Assembly (NCBI GenBank): GCA_028694915.1
Contig: JAQVJY010000001.1
Span: 248,001 to 312,000, forward strand
DNA from: Paludibacteraceae bacterium
GTDB taxonomy: Bacteria; Bacteroidota; Bacteroidia; Bacteroidales; Paludibacteraceae
Length of the DNA stretch: 64,000 bases
Direction: 5' to 3'
Shown here: positions 44,263-53,139 of the stretch, piece after piece
Layout: each line of letters starts with the position of its first letter
Numbering within the stretch: position 1 is the stretch's first letter
The notes under the pieces: generated by a model
Database searches by the model: none
What the model was told of the DNA's origin: nothing
Seen by the model: the letters and a program-made list of their open reading frames with translations, nothing else
Made by a program: the position numbers and the translations under genes

Positions 44263-44973
44263 TTACTTGTAAATCAAAAAGATACAAGGACGTTTGTGTA
44301 GTTCTGGAGTGGGAGTTGATTTCCATTCCTTCACTGTCTTTGTGTGTATATACTCGTCATGCGATGTTATATCTACAGCAACACACACTTTTGTTTGAGG
44401 TTGCAATGATTTCAGCAATTCCTCTAGTAATTGATTGTTCCGATAAGGCGTTTCTATAAATAACTGTGTTTGATGTTCGTTATAGATGCGTCTTTCGAGT
44501 TGTTTCAATTTTTCGGAACGTTGTGCTTTGTCTATTGGCAAATAACCGTGAAAAGCAAAACTTTGCCCATTGAAACCGCTTGCCATAAGCGATAACAGAA
44601 TACTTGATGGCCCAACTAATGGCACCACTTTTATGTTTCTTTGTTGTGCTAACGCTACGATGTCGGCACCTGGGTCTGCAATGGCTGGGCAACCAGCTTC
44701 TGAAATTATTCCAATATTTTGACCTTTTTGTAACGGTTCTAAATAGCTGCTAATTTGATTAAGATCTGTATGCTCGTTTAATTCAAAAAATAGCAACTCA
44801 TCAATGTTAATAGTTCGGTCTACTTGTTTTAAAAAGCGTCTTGCCGTGCGTATGTTTTCGACAATAAAAACCTTTAACTCTTTAATAATAGAGTTGTTTC
44901 CTTCAGGCAGCACTTGCGATAATGCGCAATCACCCAAAGTGGTAGGTATTAAATATAGTACGCCTGGTGTCAC
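44263..44973 (-). CDS. RsmI-like SAM-dependent methyltransferase (tetrapyrrole methylase fold)
   Basis: A 236-residue protein with GTG start directly after the MFS stop (TAA then GTG). The tetrapyrrole-methylase/RsmI fold is shown by LYLIPTTLGD, FIVENIRTARRFLK, ISEAGCPAIADPGADIV and VPLVGPSSILLSLMASG. RsmI methylates the 2'-OH of C1402 in 16S rRNA. This protein is shorter (RsmI is ~285) and its NSLPEGN-like N-terminus differs, so it is the common Bacteroidota paralogue of uncertain target rather than a proven RsmI. Co-transcribed with the MFS gene. Confidence 0.85.
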   Translation of the reverse strand: MTPGVLYLIPTTLGDCALSQVLPEGNNSIIKELKVFIVENIRTARRFLKQVDRTINIDELLFFELNEHTDLNQISSYLEPLQKGQNIGIISEAGCPAIADPGADIVALAQQRNIKVVPLVGPSSILLSLMASGFNGQSFAFHGYLPIDKAQRSEKLKQLERRIYNEHQTQLFIETPYRNNQLLEELLKSLQPQTKVCVAVDITSHDEYIHTKTVKEWKSTPTPELHKRPCIFLIYK

Positions 44974-46350
44974 TTACTTTTTATTAGGCAATTCTACGCC
45001 GTAACCTTTTTTCTTATCTTCAGCTTTCAACCAAATGGCTAAAACAAAAGCTAAAACTCCTAATGCAGCAAAAATCAGCATCGGTACGGTATAATTATAA
45101 CCTTTTGGGTCGAGTACACCTTTATTAGTCATCTGTAATGACCAACCAATGAGCATAGGGAAAGCCATTAAACCAATATTTTGAATCCAGAAAATGACAG
45201 AATATGCCGATCCTAAATAACGATTTTCGACTAATTTAGGAACCGATGGCCATAAAGCTGCAGGAACCAAAGAGAATGAGATACCTAAAACCAATATAGC
45301 AGAATAAGCTATAAAAGGAGTGAATTGTTCGGCTGGAACTAAAGCAAATACCAAGTGGCAGGAGCACATGAGCACTGAGCCAATGATAAGCATGGTAGCA
45401 CCTTTTCCTTTATTATCTAAGAAAGCACCTAAAAGTGGAGTCAATAACATAGCACCAATTGGGAACCATGAGAAAATATCGCTAGCTTCTTTATTCGAAA
45501 TAGCTAAACGATTTTCTAACATATTAGCAGCAAATTTTTGAAATGGGAAAATAGCAGAGTAGTATAACACGCACAAACCAGCTACAATTAAGAAGGTTTT
45601 GCTGGTAAACAACTTACCTATATCACTTAATTTAAATGGTTCTTCAGGTTCTTCACCACTTTCACCCATCTGTTTTTCTAATTTTTTATCCATGAAGAAG
45701 TACACGGTACATGAAATCAAACCTATCAAAAGAAGCACTAAACAGAATAAAACAGGAGAACTAATATGTCCTGTAACATCTGCTACACGTGGTGAAATAC
45801 GGAAAATAGCAAAAACGCCTAAACGAGCAATAGCCATTTCGATACCCATAGCTAAAGCTAATTCTTTGCCATTAAACCATTTAACAATTCCTTTTGATAC
45901 GGTTACGCCCGCCATTTCAACACCACATCCAAAAATCATAAAGCCTAATGAGGCTAATTTAGCTGATGCAGGAAACGATGTCCAGAATGAGTTTAACAGT
46001 GTCTCGATTCCACTTCCTGCAAAGGCTTCACTAACAGCATAAAATTTAATAGATGCGCCTATTACCATCACAAAACCTGATAAAATAGCTGTAAAACGGA
46101 CTCCCATTTTATCCAATATAATACCAGCAAAGATGAGGAAGAAAACAAATACGTTTAAGAAATATTCTGAACTCGCAAATGTTCCGTATATATCAGGAGT
46201 CCAGTTGAGCTGTGCTTGCAACATACTTTGTAGAGGAGAGAGCACATCTACAAACATATACGCAAAGAACATAGTGGAAGCTAATAAAATGAGTGCTGTC
46301 CAACGAGCCACTGCATTATCACGCATGAGGGTTTGAATCTTTTCTGTCAT
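44974..46350 (-). CDS. MFS transporter
   Basis: A 458-residue inner-membrane carrier with about twelve hydrophobic segments, from the ATG at 46350 (the frame extends to 46515, but the promoter at 46387-46394 and the MTEKIQTLMRDNAVARW start favour the inner ATG). Features: GIILDKMGVRFTAIL (the MFS loop motif between helices 2 and 3), a central acidic loop (EKQMGESGEEPEEPF) between the two halves, and FLDNKGKGATMLIIGS as the second-half counterpart. The substrate is not readable. The methylase gene follows directly and fabG after 100 bases. Confidence 0.85.
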   Translation of the reverse strand: MTEKIQTLMRDNAVARWTALILLASTMFFAYMFVDVLSPLQSMLQAQLNWTPDIYGTFASSEYFLNVFVFFLIFAGIILDKMGVRFTAILSGFVMVIGASIKFYAVSEAFAGSGIETLLNSFWTSFPASAKLASLGFMIFGCGVEMAGVTVSKGIVKWFNGKELALAMGIEMAIARLGVFAIFRISPRVADVTGHISSPVLFCLVLLLIGLISCTVYFFMDKKLEKQMGESGEEPEEPFKLSDIGKLFTSKTFLIVAGLCVLYYSAIFPFQKFAANMLENRLAISNKEASDIFSWFPIGAMLLTPLLGAFLDNKGKGATMLIIGSVLMCSCHLVFALVPAEQFTPFIAYSAILVLGISFSLVPAALWPSVPKLVENRYLGSAYSVIFWIQNIGLMAFPMLIGWSLQMTNKGVLDPKGYNYTVPMLIFAALGVLAFVLAIWLKAEDKKKGYGVELPNKK

Positions 46351-46386
46351 AAATTCTAAATTGATGTTTTTACTAAAAAATTGCTG

Positions 46387-46394
46387 CAAAAGTA
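46387..46394 (-). promoter_or_regulatory. -7 promoter element of the MFS gene
   Basis: Minus-strand TACTTTTG followed by C, 37 bases before the ATG at 46350; it lies within the longest open frame and so rules out the start at 46515. Confidence 0.6.
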
Positions 46395-46609
46395 CGAATT
46401 TATACGTTAATAGCACCATGTTTATCATAAAATTTACCAAAGTAGCTCTATGGTTGACGTTTTTATGGTCTGTTTTTTCAAATAAATGAAAACTAGTTCT
46501 TATTTTAAGAAGCAAATAAATAATTGATTATTAAAGTAATAATTCTTTTATTGGCTGGTTTTGATTGGTTAAAGTTGGTTAACCCTATTAATAGTTGTCT
46601 TTTTTGCAC

Positions 46610-46617
46610 TATATTTG
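46610..46617 (+). promoter_or_regulatory. -7 promoter element of the Tyr/Asn-rich protein gene
   Basis: TATATTTG, 40 bases before the ATG at 46658. Confidence 0.55.
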
Positions 46618-46645
46618 TACACTGAATAATTGTTCTCGTTAAAAT

Positions 46646-46652
46646 AAGGAGG
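46646..46652 (+). promoter_or_regulatory. Strong Shine-Dalgarno AAGGAGG
   Basis: AAGGAGG lies five bases before the ATG at 46658. Near-perfect Shine-Dalgarno sites are rare in Bacteroidota, and I see no other in the gene starts I examined here. Confidence 0.65.
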
Positions 46653-46657
46653 TTATT

Positions 46658-47701
46658 ATGAACAAGTTTAAACTATTTTTGTTGATTAGTTGTTTATCAT
46701 CTTTGTCAGCTTTTGCTCAATATGACGATATCTATTTTAATCCCAAAACAGATATCCCCAAAAAGGATGTACGCAAAGTAGTAAAATACTCTGATGTGGA
46801 GGCTGAACAACCTTCCGTGCTATTGGATGGCAATGTGAGTCTTACGGAAGAGGATTATACCTACACTCAGCGATTAAATGCGTTTCATAACGAAAATTTA
46901 TTAGTGCATATCGAAGGCAATGATACCACTATTTATGATTTAGCTAATGGCGACTATAATGTCTCTGTTGGTGATAATGGTGTCGATATTTCGGGTAACA
47001 ATACGAATGTAAATAACAACCCATATTATAATAATTATTACGACAATATGGGTTGGGGCTGGTCTTGGAATTCTTGGTATGGTATGCCATTTTATTATAA
47101 CAACTATTATAGCTATTGGGGTTGGATGCCTGCCAATTATTGGAGTCCATTTTATTATGATCCTTGGTACTATCCTTATTATGATTGTTATTCGTGTTAT
47201 AATCCAGGTCATAATGGCAGTTCAAGTTATTCCGATATGTCCAATGAAACGTATCGTCGTCAGCATAATAGCGCGGGTCGTTATGATGGCACACGTAGTA
47301 CGACTTCCACAACATCATCAAATAATGTTGGATCACGTAATCGTGAAGCTTCTTCCACTCAAAGTGTAGGAACTACGAACACACGAAGGTCTCAAAGTTC
47401 AACCGTGTCTACGTCATCCAATTCAGAATCTACGCGTGGAAGTTACAGCTCTGGATCAACTGTGCGTGTAACTACTTCTTCATCAGATAATGGAAGTCGC
47501 TATTCAGGAACATCTTCGAGTTCGTCAAGTAGTAGCGGAAGTCGTTCTGGATTTTCTTCTGGAACTCACTCTACATCTGGCAGCGGTACTCGTTCTACGG
47601 GAACTTCTAGTGGCTCAAGTAGTGGAGGAAGCCGCGGCGGAGGTTCTTCTTCAGTTGGTGGTGGATCTCGTGGAGGTGGTAGTAGTACTACACGTCGTTA
47701 A
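46658..47701 (+). CDS. Exported Tyr/Asn-rich and Ser/Gly-rich low-complexity protein
   Basis: A 347-residue protein with a signal peptide (MNKFKLFLLISCLSSLSAFA, then Q). After a more ordinary ~95-residue part (YDDIYFNPKTDIPKKDVRKV and neighbours), residues ~118-190 are packed with Tyr, Asn, Trp and Pro (NNPYYNNYYDNMGWGWSWNS, YYDPWYYPYYDCYSCY), and residues ~190-347 are nearly all Ser, Gly, Thr and Arg ending GSRGGGSSTTRR. No family recognised. It could be a surface or matrix protein that self-associates. Transcribed with the FadL-type porin 20 bases downstream. Confidence 0.8.
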   Translation: MNKFKLFLLISCLSSLSAFAQYDDIYFNPKTDIPKKDVRKVVKYSDVEAEQPSVLLDGNVSLTEEDYTYTQRLNAFHNENLLVHIEGNDTTIYDLANGDYNVSVGDNGVDISGNNTNVNNNPYYNNYYDNMGWGWSWNSWYGMPFYYNNYYSYWGWMPANYWSPFYYDPWYYPYYDCYSCYNPGHNGSSSYSDMSNETYRRQHNSAGRYDGTRSTTSTTSSNNVGSRNREASSTQSVGTTNTRRSQSSTVSTSSNSESTRGSYSSGSTVRVTTSSSDNGSRYSGTSSSSSSSSGSRSGFSSGTHSTSGSGTRSTGTSSGSSSGGSRGGGSSSVGGGSRGGGSSTTRR

Positions 47702-47721
47702 CGTTTAATTCAAAAATAATC

Positions 47722-49287
47722 ATGACCATTATGAAACGTAATATAATCACATTAACCTTATTGCTCTTTGGTATCTCGGTTTCGGCACAAGGCATTTTTG
47801 ATGCTTTGCGTTATGCTGATAATTCGATTAATGGAACTGCTCGTTATATGAGTATGGCAGGTGCCTTTGGAGCTTTAGGTGGCGATGCTTCGAGTATTGT
47901 AGATAATCCTGCAGGATTGGCCATTTATAGAAGTTCAGAAATGACCATAACAGGTAATTTTATGACTGTACAAACCAATTCTAAGTGGGATCAGGCAGCT
48001 TCAGGATCTAAATTCAATTTTAATATTAATAATGCAGCCTTAATATTTGCTTATGTTGATCCGATGCGAGAGCGAGGCTTAGTGGCTAGCAATTTTAGCT
48101 TCTCCTATAATCGTTTGAAAAATTTTCACCGTTATGCTGATATTCGTGGTGGTGAATCATTGAATTCTATGACTGACTACATGGCTGGCTTCACAAATGG
48201 TTTTGCAGAATCAGCCTTGGAAAAAACAGATTCGTATGATCCATATGATAATATAAATGTACCATGGTTCTCGGAGTTGGCTTATCAAGGTTATTTAATT
48301 AATCCTGGTGCTGGAGCAGATTCACTAAATTGGTATTCATTATTAGCTAATGGTGAAAAATCTACAGGACGTTACAAAGCTGTGGAAAGTGGCAGTATTG
48401 ACGAGTTTGGTTTTAATTATGGTGCCAATATTAGTAATGTGTTGTATCTCGGAGCAGGTTTTAATTTACAATCTATTGATTATGCCATTACATCTGTTTA
48501 TGGAGAACAATTTCAGGCTGGTGGTAATTTTGTGCTAAAAAATAATTTTTACACCACCGGGGTTGGCGTGAATTTTAAGTTTGGAGCTATCGTTCGTCCT
48601 GCATCGTTTATGCGCTTAGGCTTATCGTTTCATACGCCTACTTATTATGCTATGACCGATCGGTTTTATGCCGAAATGGATTATGATATACAACATGTTG
48701 ATAATAAACGATATGTAGGTACAGCTAAAGCGCCAAGTGGATATGCTTCATATAGTTACAGAACACCGCTTAAGTTTCAGGCTAGTACAGCCTTTATTAT
48801 CGGAAAGTCTGCTATTATTAGTTTTGATTATCTGTTTACTGACTATAAAGGGTCTACTCGTTTAAAATCGGAAGTGAACGAAACTGATGTTTTTGAGAAT
48901 GGTAATGCTTATGCGTTAGACAATGATGATATAAATAAGTATGCTTTATCTGGTCATACATTTAAAGCTGGTGCAGAATATCGTTTGTCAGAGGCCTTTT
49001 CCGTCCGTGGTGGTTTTGCTTATCAAACGGCATCGGTTGGGGATAATGCTATTAAATCTGTTCCACTGAATACTATTCGTACCGATATGGAATATTTTAA
49101 AGATCAAGGTTCAATTTATGGAACAGGCGGTTTTGGTTATCGTCACGAAGGTTTTGGCATTGATTTAACGTATGCTTATCGTCAAAAAAACGAATTATTC
49201 AAACCGTATGAGACTACAGCATTTAATGCCTCCAAAGTTGTTACCAATTCACATAATGTAGTTTTATCCTTATCGTATAGATTTTAA
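47722..49287 (+). CDS. OmpP1/FadL-family outer-membrane transporter
   Basis: A 521-residue protein with a signal peptide (MKRNIITLTLLLFGISVSA, then Q, from the inner Met at 47731; the frame starts at 47722). The N-terminal ARYMSMAGAFGALGGDASSI followed by VDNPAGLAIY stretch is the classic start of FadL/TodX-type barrels, which pass hydrophobic compounds such as long-chain fatty acids. Strands continue to the C-terminal aromatic LSLSYRF. It follows the Tyr/Asn-rich protein after 20 bases; the two are probably co-expressed. Confidence 0.88.
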   Translation: MTIMKRNIITLTLLLFGISVSAQGIFDALRYADNSINGTARYMSMAGAFGALGGDASSIVDNPAGLAIYRSSEMTITGNFMTVQTNSKWDQAASGSKFNFNINNAALIFAYVDPMRERGLVASNFSFSYNRLKNFHRYADIRGGESLNSMTDYMAGFTNGFAESALEKTDSYDPYDNINVPWFSELAYQGYLINPGAGADSLNWYSLLANGEKSTGRYKAVESGSIDEFGFNYGANISNVLYLGAGFNLQSIDYAITSVYGEQFQAGGNFVLKNNFYTTGVGVNFKFGAIVRPASFMRLGLSFHTPTYYAMTDRFYAEMDYDIQHVDNKRYVGTAKAPSGYASYSYRTPLKFQASTAFIIGKSAIISFDYLFTDYKGSTRLKSEVNETDVFENGNAYALDNDDINKYALSGHTFKAGAEYRLSEAFSVRGGFAYQTASVGDNAIKSVPLNTIRTDMEYFKDQGSIYGTGGFGYRHEGFGIDLTYAYRQKNELFKPYETTAFNASKVVTNSHNVVLSLSYRF

Positions 49288-49306
49288 TCACTGTGTTATA
49301 TAATAA

Positions 49307-49337
49307 ATAAGCCTTACTTTTTATAGTAAGGCTTTTT
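49307..49337. terminator. Terminator between the FadL-type gene and aroE
   Basis: AAGCCTTACT / AGTAAGGCTT with a short loop and a T6 run. Confidence 0.85.
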
Positions 49338-50071
49338 TATTGATTCCATATTTCATAAGCTGCTTCTGCTTGATTAATAAGCATTTCTAAACCATTTTTT
49401 ATGGTGGCACCGCGTGCTTCTCCTTGTAATAAAAATTGTGTTTTGACGGGATTATATACCAAATCGTAAAGTAAGTGTTTTTCACTTATTGCGTTATAAG
49501 GAATGTTGGGATAACTCTCCAAATCGGGAAACATACCGAGTGGTGTTGTGTTAATTATCAACGTATGTGTCGAAATGATTTCAGACGTAAGCTCCTCGTA
49601 CCCTAACTTATTAAGACCAGCTTCACGCGATACGTATACGTATGGAATGTTTAATTGAGTGAGGACGTAAGTTACAGCTTTTGAGGCACCACCAGTGCCT
49701 AAAACTAAAGCGCGTGTATGCTGTGTTTGTAAGAGTGGTTTCAGTGTAGTCTCAAATCCGATAACATCCGTATTAAAGCCTTTTAGCCATGTTTGTCCCT
49801 CTTTTTTACTAAATTGAATGGTGTTTACAGCTCCTATTTGTGTCGCTAGGTCATCCACCTCGTTTAAAAAAGGTATTATTTGCTCTTTGTATGGAATGGT
49901 AACATTTAATCCTTGCCATTTTTTTGAGAATACATCTTTTATTTCTTCTACATTTGCTAATTCGCACAAAGAGTAATCAGCGTCAATATGTGCTCTTTCA
50001 AATTTACTTGTAAAGTAATCTTTTGAAAAAGAGTGTTTTAGTGATTTTCCAATGAGTCCGTAATGTAACAT
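49337..50071 (-). CDS. aroE: Shikimate dehydrogenase
   Basis: A 244-residue enzyme that reduces 3-dehydroshikimate to shikimate with NADPH. Motifs: HYGLIGKSLKHSFSKDYF at the N-terminus, LNVTIPYKEQ with the catalytic Lys62, AVNTI with Asn83, GFNTDVIGFE with catalytic Asp102, and the VLGTGGASKAV dinucleotide loop. It is somewhat shorter than E. coli AroE (272) but complete. Last gene of the TPR-dedA-aroE run, 42 bases after dedA. aroC is elsewhere in the window. Confidence 0.95.
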   Translation of the reverse strand: MLHYGLIGKSLKHSFSKDYFTSKFERAHIDADYSLCELANVEEIKDVFSKKWQGLNVTIPYKEQIIPFLNEVDDLATQIGAVNTIQFSKKEGQTWLKGFNTDVIGFETTLKPLLQTQHTRALVLGTGGASKAVTYVLTQLNIPYVYVSREAGLNKLGYEELTSEIISTHTLIINTTPLGMFPDLESYPNIPYNAISEKHLLYDLVYNPVKTQFLLQGEARGATIKNGLEMLINQAEAAYEIWNQ

Positions 50072-50113
50072 AATGAGCAGAAGGAATACCTTTATTAAAA
50101 ATGACCTGCTATC

Positions 50114-50815
50114 TTATTTTTTGCGTTTGATTAGTGCTTTAGCAATAAACCAAATGGCAGCTAGGCCAACTAAACCTAGCACTACTAGCGATAATTCGTG
50201 GCTATATTTGTTAATTAAGTCTGCTTGACCATGCGCTAAATAACCAATAAAGGCTAATATATTATTCCATATACCGGCTCCAAGTGTCGTATAAAGAATA
50301 AAACTACCCAAATTCATTTTGGCTAAACCAGCAGGGATTGAAATTAATTGTCGAATACCAGGAACCAAACGACCGATAAAAGTGGATACTTTTCCATGGT
50401 CGTTAAAATAATCTTCTGCTTTTTTAATTTTTTCGCTACTTAAAAGACATAAATGTCCAAGTTTGCTATCTGCAAATTTGTAAATAATTGGTCGACCAAG
50501 CCATAAAGCCAAGTAATAATTAATGAGTGCCCCAATAATAGCCCCTAATGTACCAAACAGCACCACTAAAAAGATATTTAAATCACTTTCGGGTTTGCTG
50601 GCAACATAAGCTGCTGGTGGAATTACTATTTCTGATGGAAATGGAATAAATGAACTTTCGATGGTCATCAAAATGGTAATATTGGTATAATTCATATTGG
50701 CATCATACCATTGTTCTACCTCCTGAATGATAGATAATGAATCTTTAGGAGCTGCTTCTTGAGCGAATAAAGAGATTGGTAACATTAATAAAATGGTCAA
50801 TAATAGTTTTTTCAT
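50114..50815 (-). CDS. DedA-family membrane protein
   Basis: A 233-residue membrane protein with an N-terminal signal-like segment (MKKLLLTILLMLPISLFAQ) and four further hydrophobic stretches. The DedA/SNARE-associated signature includes TIESSFIPFPSEIVIPPAA near the start, FGTLGAIIGALINYYLALWL, and GRLVPGIRQLISIPAGLAKM in the middle. DedA proteins are now linked to lipid scrambling (undecaprenyl-phosphate or phosphatidylethanolamine recycling) and envelope homeostasis. A cleavable-looking signal peptide before a DedA domain is uncommon but known in Bacteroidota. Five bases after the TPR gene. Confidence 0.9.
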   Translation of the reverse strand: MKKLLLTILLMLPISLFAQEAAPKDSLSIIQEVEQWYDANMNYTNITILMTIESSFIPFPSEIVIPPAAYVASKPESDLNIFLVVLFGTLGAIIGALINYYLALWLGRPIIYKFADSKLGHLCLLSSEKIKKAEDYFNDHGKVSTFIGRLVPGIRQLISIPAGLAKMNLGSFILYTTLGAGIWNNILAFIGYLAHGQADLINKYSHELSLVVLGLVGLAAIWFIAKALIKRKK

Positions 50816-50820
50816 AGAAA

Positions 50821-52194
50821 TTATTTAATTAGTAATGATTTGGCTTCGGGAAATACGGACAAAAATATTTCGAGCGCATTGCTGTAAGTTTGTTCGGCTA
50901 AGCTAAAGAATTCCAACATTTTATCGTATTCTTTTATGCCATAATAGGCCATTGACATAAGGAGCGTGAGTTTGTCGAGTGTGGAGTCTAATTCAAATGC
51001 TTTTTCGTAACAAGGCACTGCTTGATCAAATTCACCAGATTGCATGTACAAATCGCCTAATTCTTTCCAAGTCTCAGGTTGTTTTTGGTCTAATTCTAAC
51101 GAGTGAAGATACGCTATTTTTGATTCTTCAATTAAATTGTTTTTGTCTAAAATCTCGCCTAAAACAGCGTAACTTTCGGCAGAATCTGGATTAGCGTCAA
51201 TGGCTTTTTTAATGTAGTCAAAGCCTTTCAGGTAGTCTTCTGTTTCCACCATACAAATGGCTGCACCAAGCCAAGCGTCAGCATTGTCAGGATTTAGTTT
51301 GGCAGCTTGCAAAAAACAGGTTAACGCCAAATCGAACACTTCACAGTTTTCATAACATTCACCTAGAAATGCTGTAACAACACTGTCTTCAGGATAGTCG
51401 GCTAAATATTTTTTGTAAGCTTTGATAGATGGCACGTAATCTTCTAAATTGAAATGACAGTGACCTTTTTGCAACCATGCAATGGTGTCGTTAGGATTTA
51501 TGGCGATGTTAAAATCAAAAGCATCTAATGCTTCACGATAATGTTCTAAATTGAAGTGGAGTAGTCCTAAACAAAACCAAGCCGATGCTTTGTAAGGATC
51601 AATATCGAGAATACGATTATAGATTGCAATAGCTTTTTCTGCTTCATTCAGTTGTTCTAATGCCACAGCATATTCGACTAATAGGTCTAAATTTACAGAA
51701 TCTTTTTTTAATCCTTTTTGTATGAAATAAGCACTATTGTGATAGTCTTGAAAAACATGTAGCATCATGACTATATCCAAGCAAATTTCTGCTAAATCAT
51801 CGTCAGCGTAATTATCTACCAATTCTTTAAAAAGCATTATAGCTTCCGCTTTGTGGTCTGTTTTGAGCAAAATTTCAGCTTTTGTAAATGTGTGTGCAGG
51901 GTTGCCTGCCTCTTGATATTTTTCAATAAGCGCCAGTGCTTCGTCAAAACGACCTAAATTGGTATAAATACGCGCCTTTTTACATTGTAGATAAGAACTG
52001 TCGGGGTGTAATTTGAGCGCAAATTGAAGTGCATCTTGGGCATTTTCCAAATCGCCTAAATGTAAGTAGTGTTCAATAATAAATTCCAAATCTTCTACAT
52101 CAAAATATTCTGATTGCCCCTTTTTATGAGCTTCTTCATAGTTTTTGATGATAGCCAATTCTTCGTTTGTTAAATCAAAGTCGTTACCACGCAT
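50821..52194 (-). CDS. Tetratricopeptide repeat protein
   Basis: A 457-residue soluble protein with about ten TPR units, recognisable by recurrent A..LG.....AL..Y patterns such as AWFCLGLLHFNLEHYREALD, AWLQKGHCHFNLEDYVPSIK and WKELGDLYMQSGEFDQAVPC. No signal peptide is visible. TPRs bind other proteins; the partner is unknown. It begins a minus-strand run with dedA (5 bases later) and aroE. Confidence 0.88.
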   Translation of the reverse strand: MRGNDFDLTNEELAIIKNYEEAHKKGQSEYFDVEDLEFIIEHYLHLGDLENAQDALQFALKLHPDSSYLQCKKARIYTNLGRFDEALALIEKYQEAGNPAHTFTKAEILLKTDHKAEAIMLFKELVDNYADDDLAEICLDIVMMLHVFQDYHNSAYFIQKGLKKDSVNLDLLVEYAVALEQLNEAEKAIAIYNRILDIDPYKASAWFCLGLLHFNLEHYREALDAFDFNIAINPNDTIAWLQKGHCHFNLEDYVPSIKAYKKYLADYPEDSVVTAFLGECYENCEVFDLALTCFLQAAKLNPDNADAWLGAAICMVETEDYLKGFDYIKKAIDANPDSAESYAVLGEILDKNNLIEESKIAYLHSLELDQKQPETWKELGDLYMQSGEFDQAVPCYEKAFELDSTLDKLTLLMSMAYYGIKEYDKMLEFFSLAEQTYSNALEIFLSVFPEAKSLLIK

Positions 52195-52212
52195 AAATCC
52201 AAGTTTGAATTA

Positions 52213-52220
52213 CAAAAGTA
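52213..52220 (-). promoter_or_regulatory. -7 promoter element of the TPR-dedA-aroE run
   Basis: Minus-strand TACTTTTG, 19 bases before the start codon at 52194. Confidence 0.5.
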
Positions 52221-52315
52221 GCTCAAATTGTGCATTTTATAAAGGGTTTACGTAAAAAGTTATTAACACGAATTGACTTGGCTGTATATATTTCGAGGTA
52301 TTTGACGGCATATAC

Positions 52316-52348
52316 AGAAAAAGCTGTATATGTTCTATATACAGCTTC
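52316..52348 (-). terminator. Terminator of the Lrp/AsnC gene
   Basis: AAGCTGTATAT (52321-52331) pairs with ATATACAGCTT (52337-52347); on the minus strand the hairpin is followed by TTTTT. Confidence 0.8.
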
Positions 52349-52372
52349 AAAATTATATTTTTACTTTCGGAT

Positions 52373-52855
52373 TTACTCAGAAATTTCTTTTGCTTCAAAT
52401 GCCGAAATTTGGCGATTGAAGACTTCATCAAGTGAAATTAAAAAAGTTTCTGTATTACCAATCCCTACAATAGGAGTAATTTTTTCAACAATAATATTCA
52501 TTAAATGACGATTATCTTTAGCATAGATTTTTACAAACATGGTGTAATGACCTGTTGTTGAATGACATTCTACCACCTCAGGAATGTTTTTGAGCGATTC
52601 TATGACACTCTTGAAATACGACATGTCTTTAATGGTAATACCTACGTAGGCACAAGTTTGGTAACCTATTTTATAAGTGTCTATAATGAATTCAGAACCT
52701 TTTATGACGCCAATATTTATAAGCTTTTGTACACGTTGGTGAATAGCAGCTCCTGATACATTGCATTCGCGAGCAACTTCTAAAAATGGAATGCGCGCAT
52801 TTTGCGAAATCATTTGGAGAATTTTTTTGTCCAATCTATCAATTTGATGTCCCAT
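52373..52855 (-). CDS. Lrp/AsnC-family transcriptional regulator
   Basis: A 160-residue protein: N-terminal winged HTH (LDKKILQMISQNARIPFLEV followed by ARECNVSGAAIHQRVQKL, about 6-55) and C-terminal RAM/ligand-binding domain (residues ~70-150, VECHSTTGHYTMFVKIYAKD with the conserved Gly-x-x-D-like region). Family members form octamers that sense amino acids and control amino-acid metabolism. The ligand cannot be read. It is a single-gene unit with its own promoter and a strong terminator, in Bacteroidota often an abundant global regulator. Confidence 0.9.
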   Translation of the reverse strand: MGHQIDRLDKKILQMISQNARIPFLEVARECNVSGAAIHQRVQKLINIGVIKGSEFIIDTYKIGYQTCAYVGITIKDMSYFKSVIESLKNIPEVVECHSTTGHYTMFVKIYAKDNRHLMNIIVEKITPIVGIGNTETFLISLDEVFNRQISAFEAKEISE

Positions 52856-52893
52856 AAATTAAGAGGTATGTTTAAGTGGTTAAAAAAAGTGCT

Positions 52894-52901
52894 CAAAGGT
52901 A
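52894..52901 (-). promoter_or_regulatory. -7 promoter element of the Lrp/AsnC gene
   Basis: Minus-strand TACCTTTG, 39 bases before the start at 52855. Confidence 0.6.
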
Positions 52902-53105
52902 ATGATTTTTTTTATATTTGGCAAAAAAAATAACAAATAAATAGAAAAAAGCGTATTTTTGTGGTTATAAATAGAAAGTCACATGTTTTGAGAGTTGGCG
53001 TGTTGATAACTTTTATGTATTTGTAATCGAATTAAATAGAGCGTTTTTATCGTCTGTTTATGTATTCAAGTAATAATGACGATTTTTTCAATCAATTTTT
53101 TTATG

Positions 53106-53113
53106 TAATTTTG
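53106..53113 (+). promoter_or_regulatory. -7 promoter element of the nucleotidyltransferase-galE pair
   Basis: TAATTTTG followed by C, 26 bases before the ATG at 53140. Confidence 0.5.
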
Positions 53114-53139
53114 CACGAATTTTCACACAATACATCAGT

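Larger units (their letters stand above)
46351..46657. other. Divergent intergenic region MFS / Tyr-Asn-rich protein
   Basis: 307 bases with one promoter on each strand and, between them, a TTGGTT-rich stretch ending in the palindrome GGTTAACC (46577-46584). No gene seen. Confidence 0.6.

Noticed and set aside
46940..47369. Ile/Thr- or Tyr/Asn-rich frames on both strands in the low-complexity protein gene
   Set aside because: Mirror images of the AT-rich Tyr/Asn codons of the real gene.
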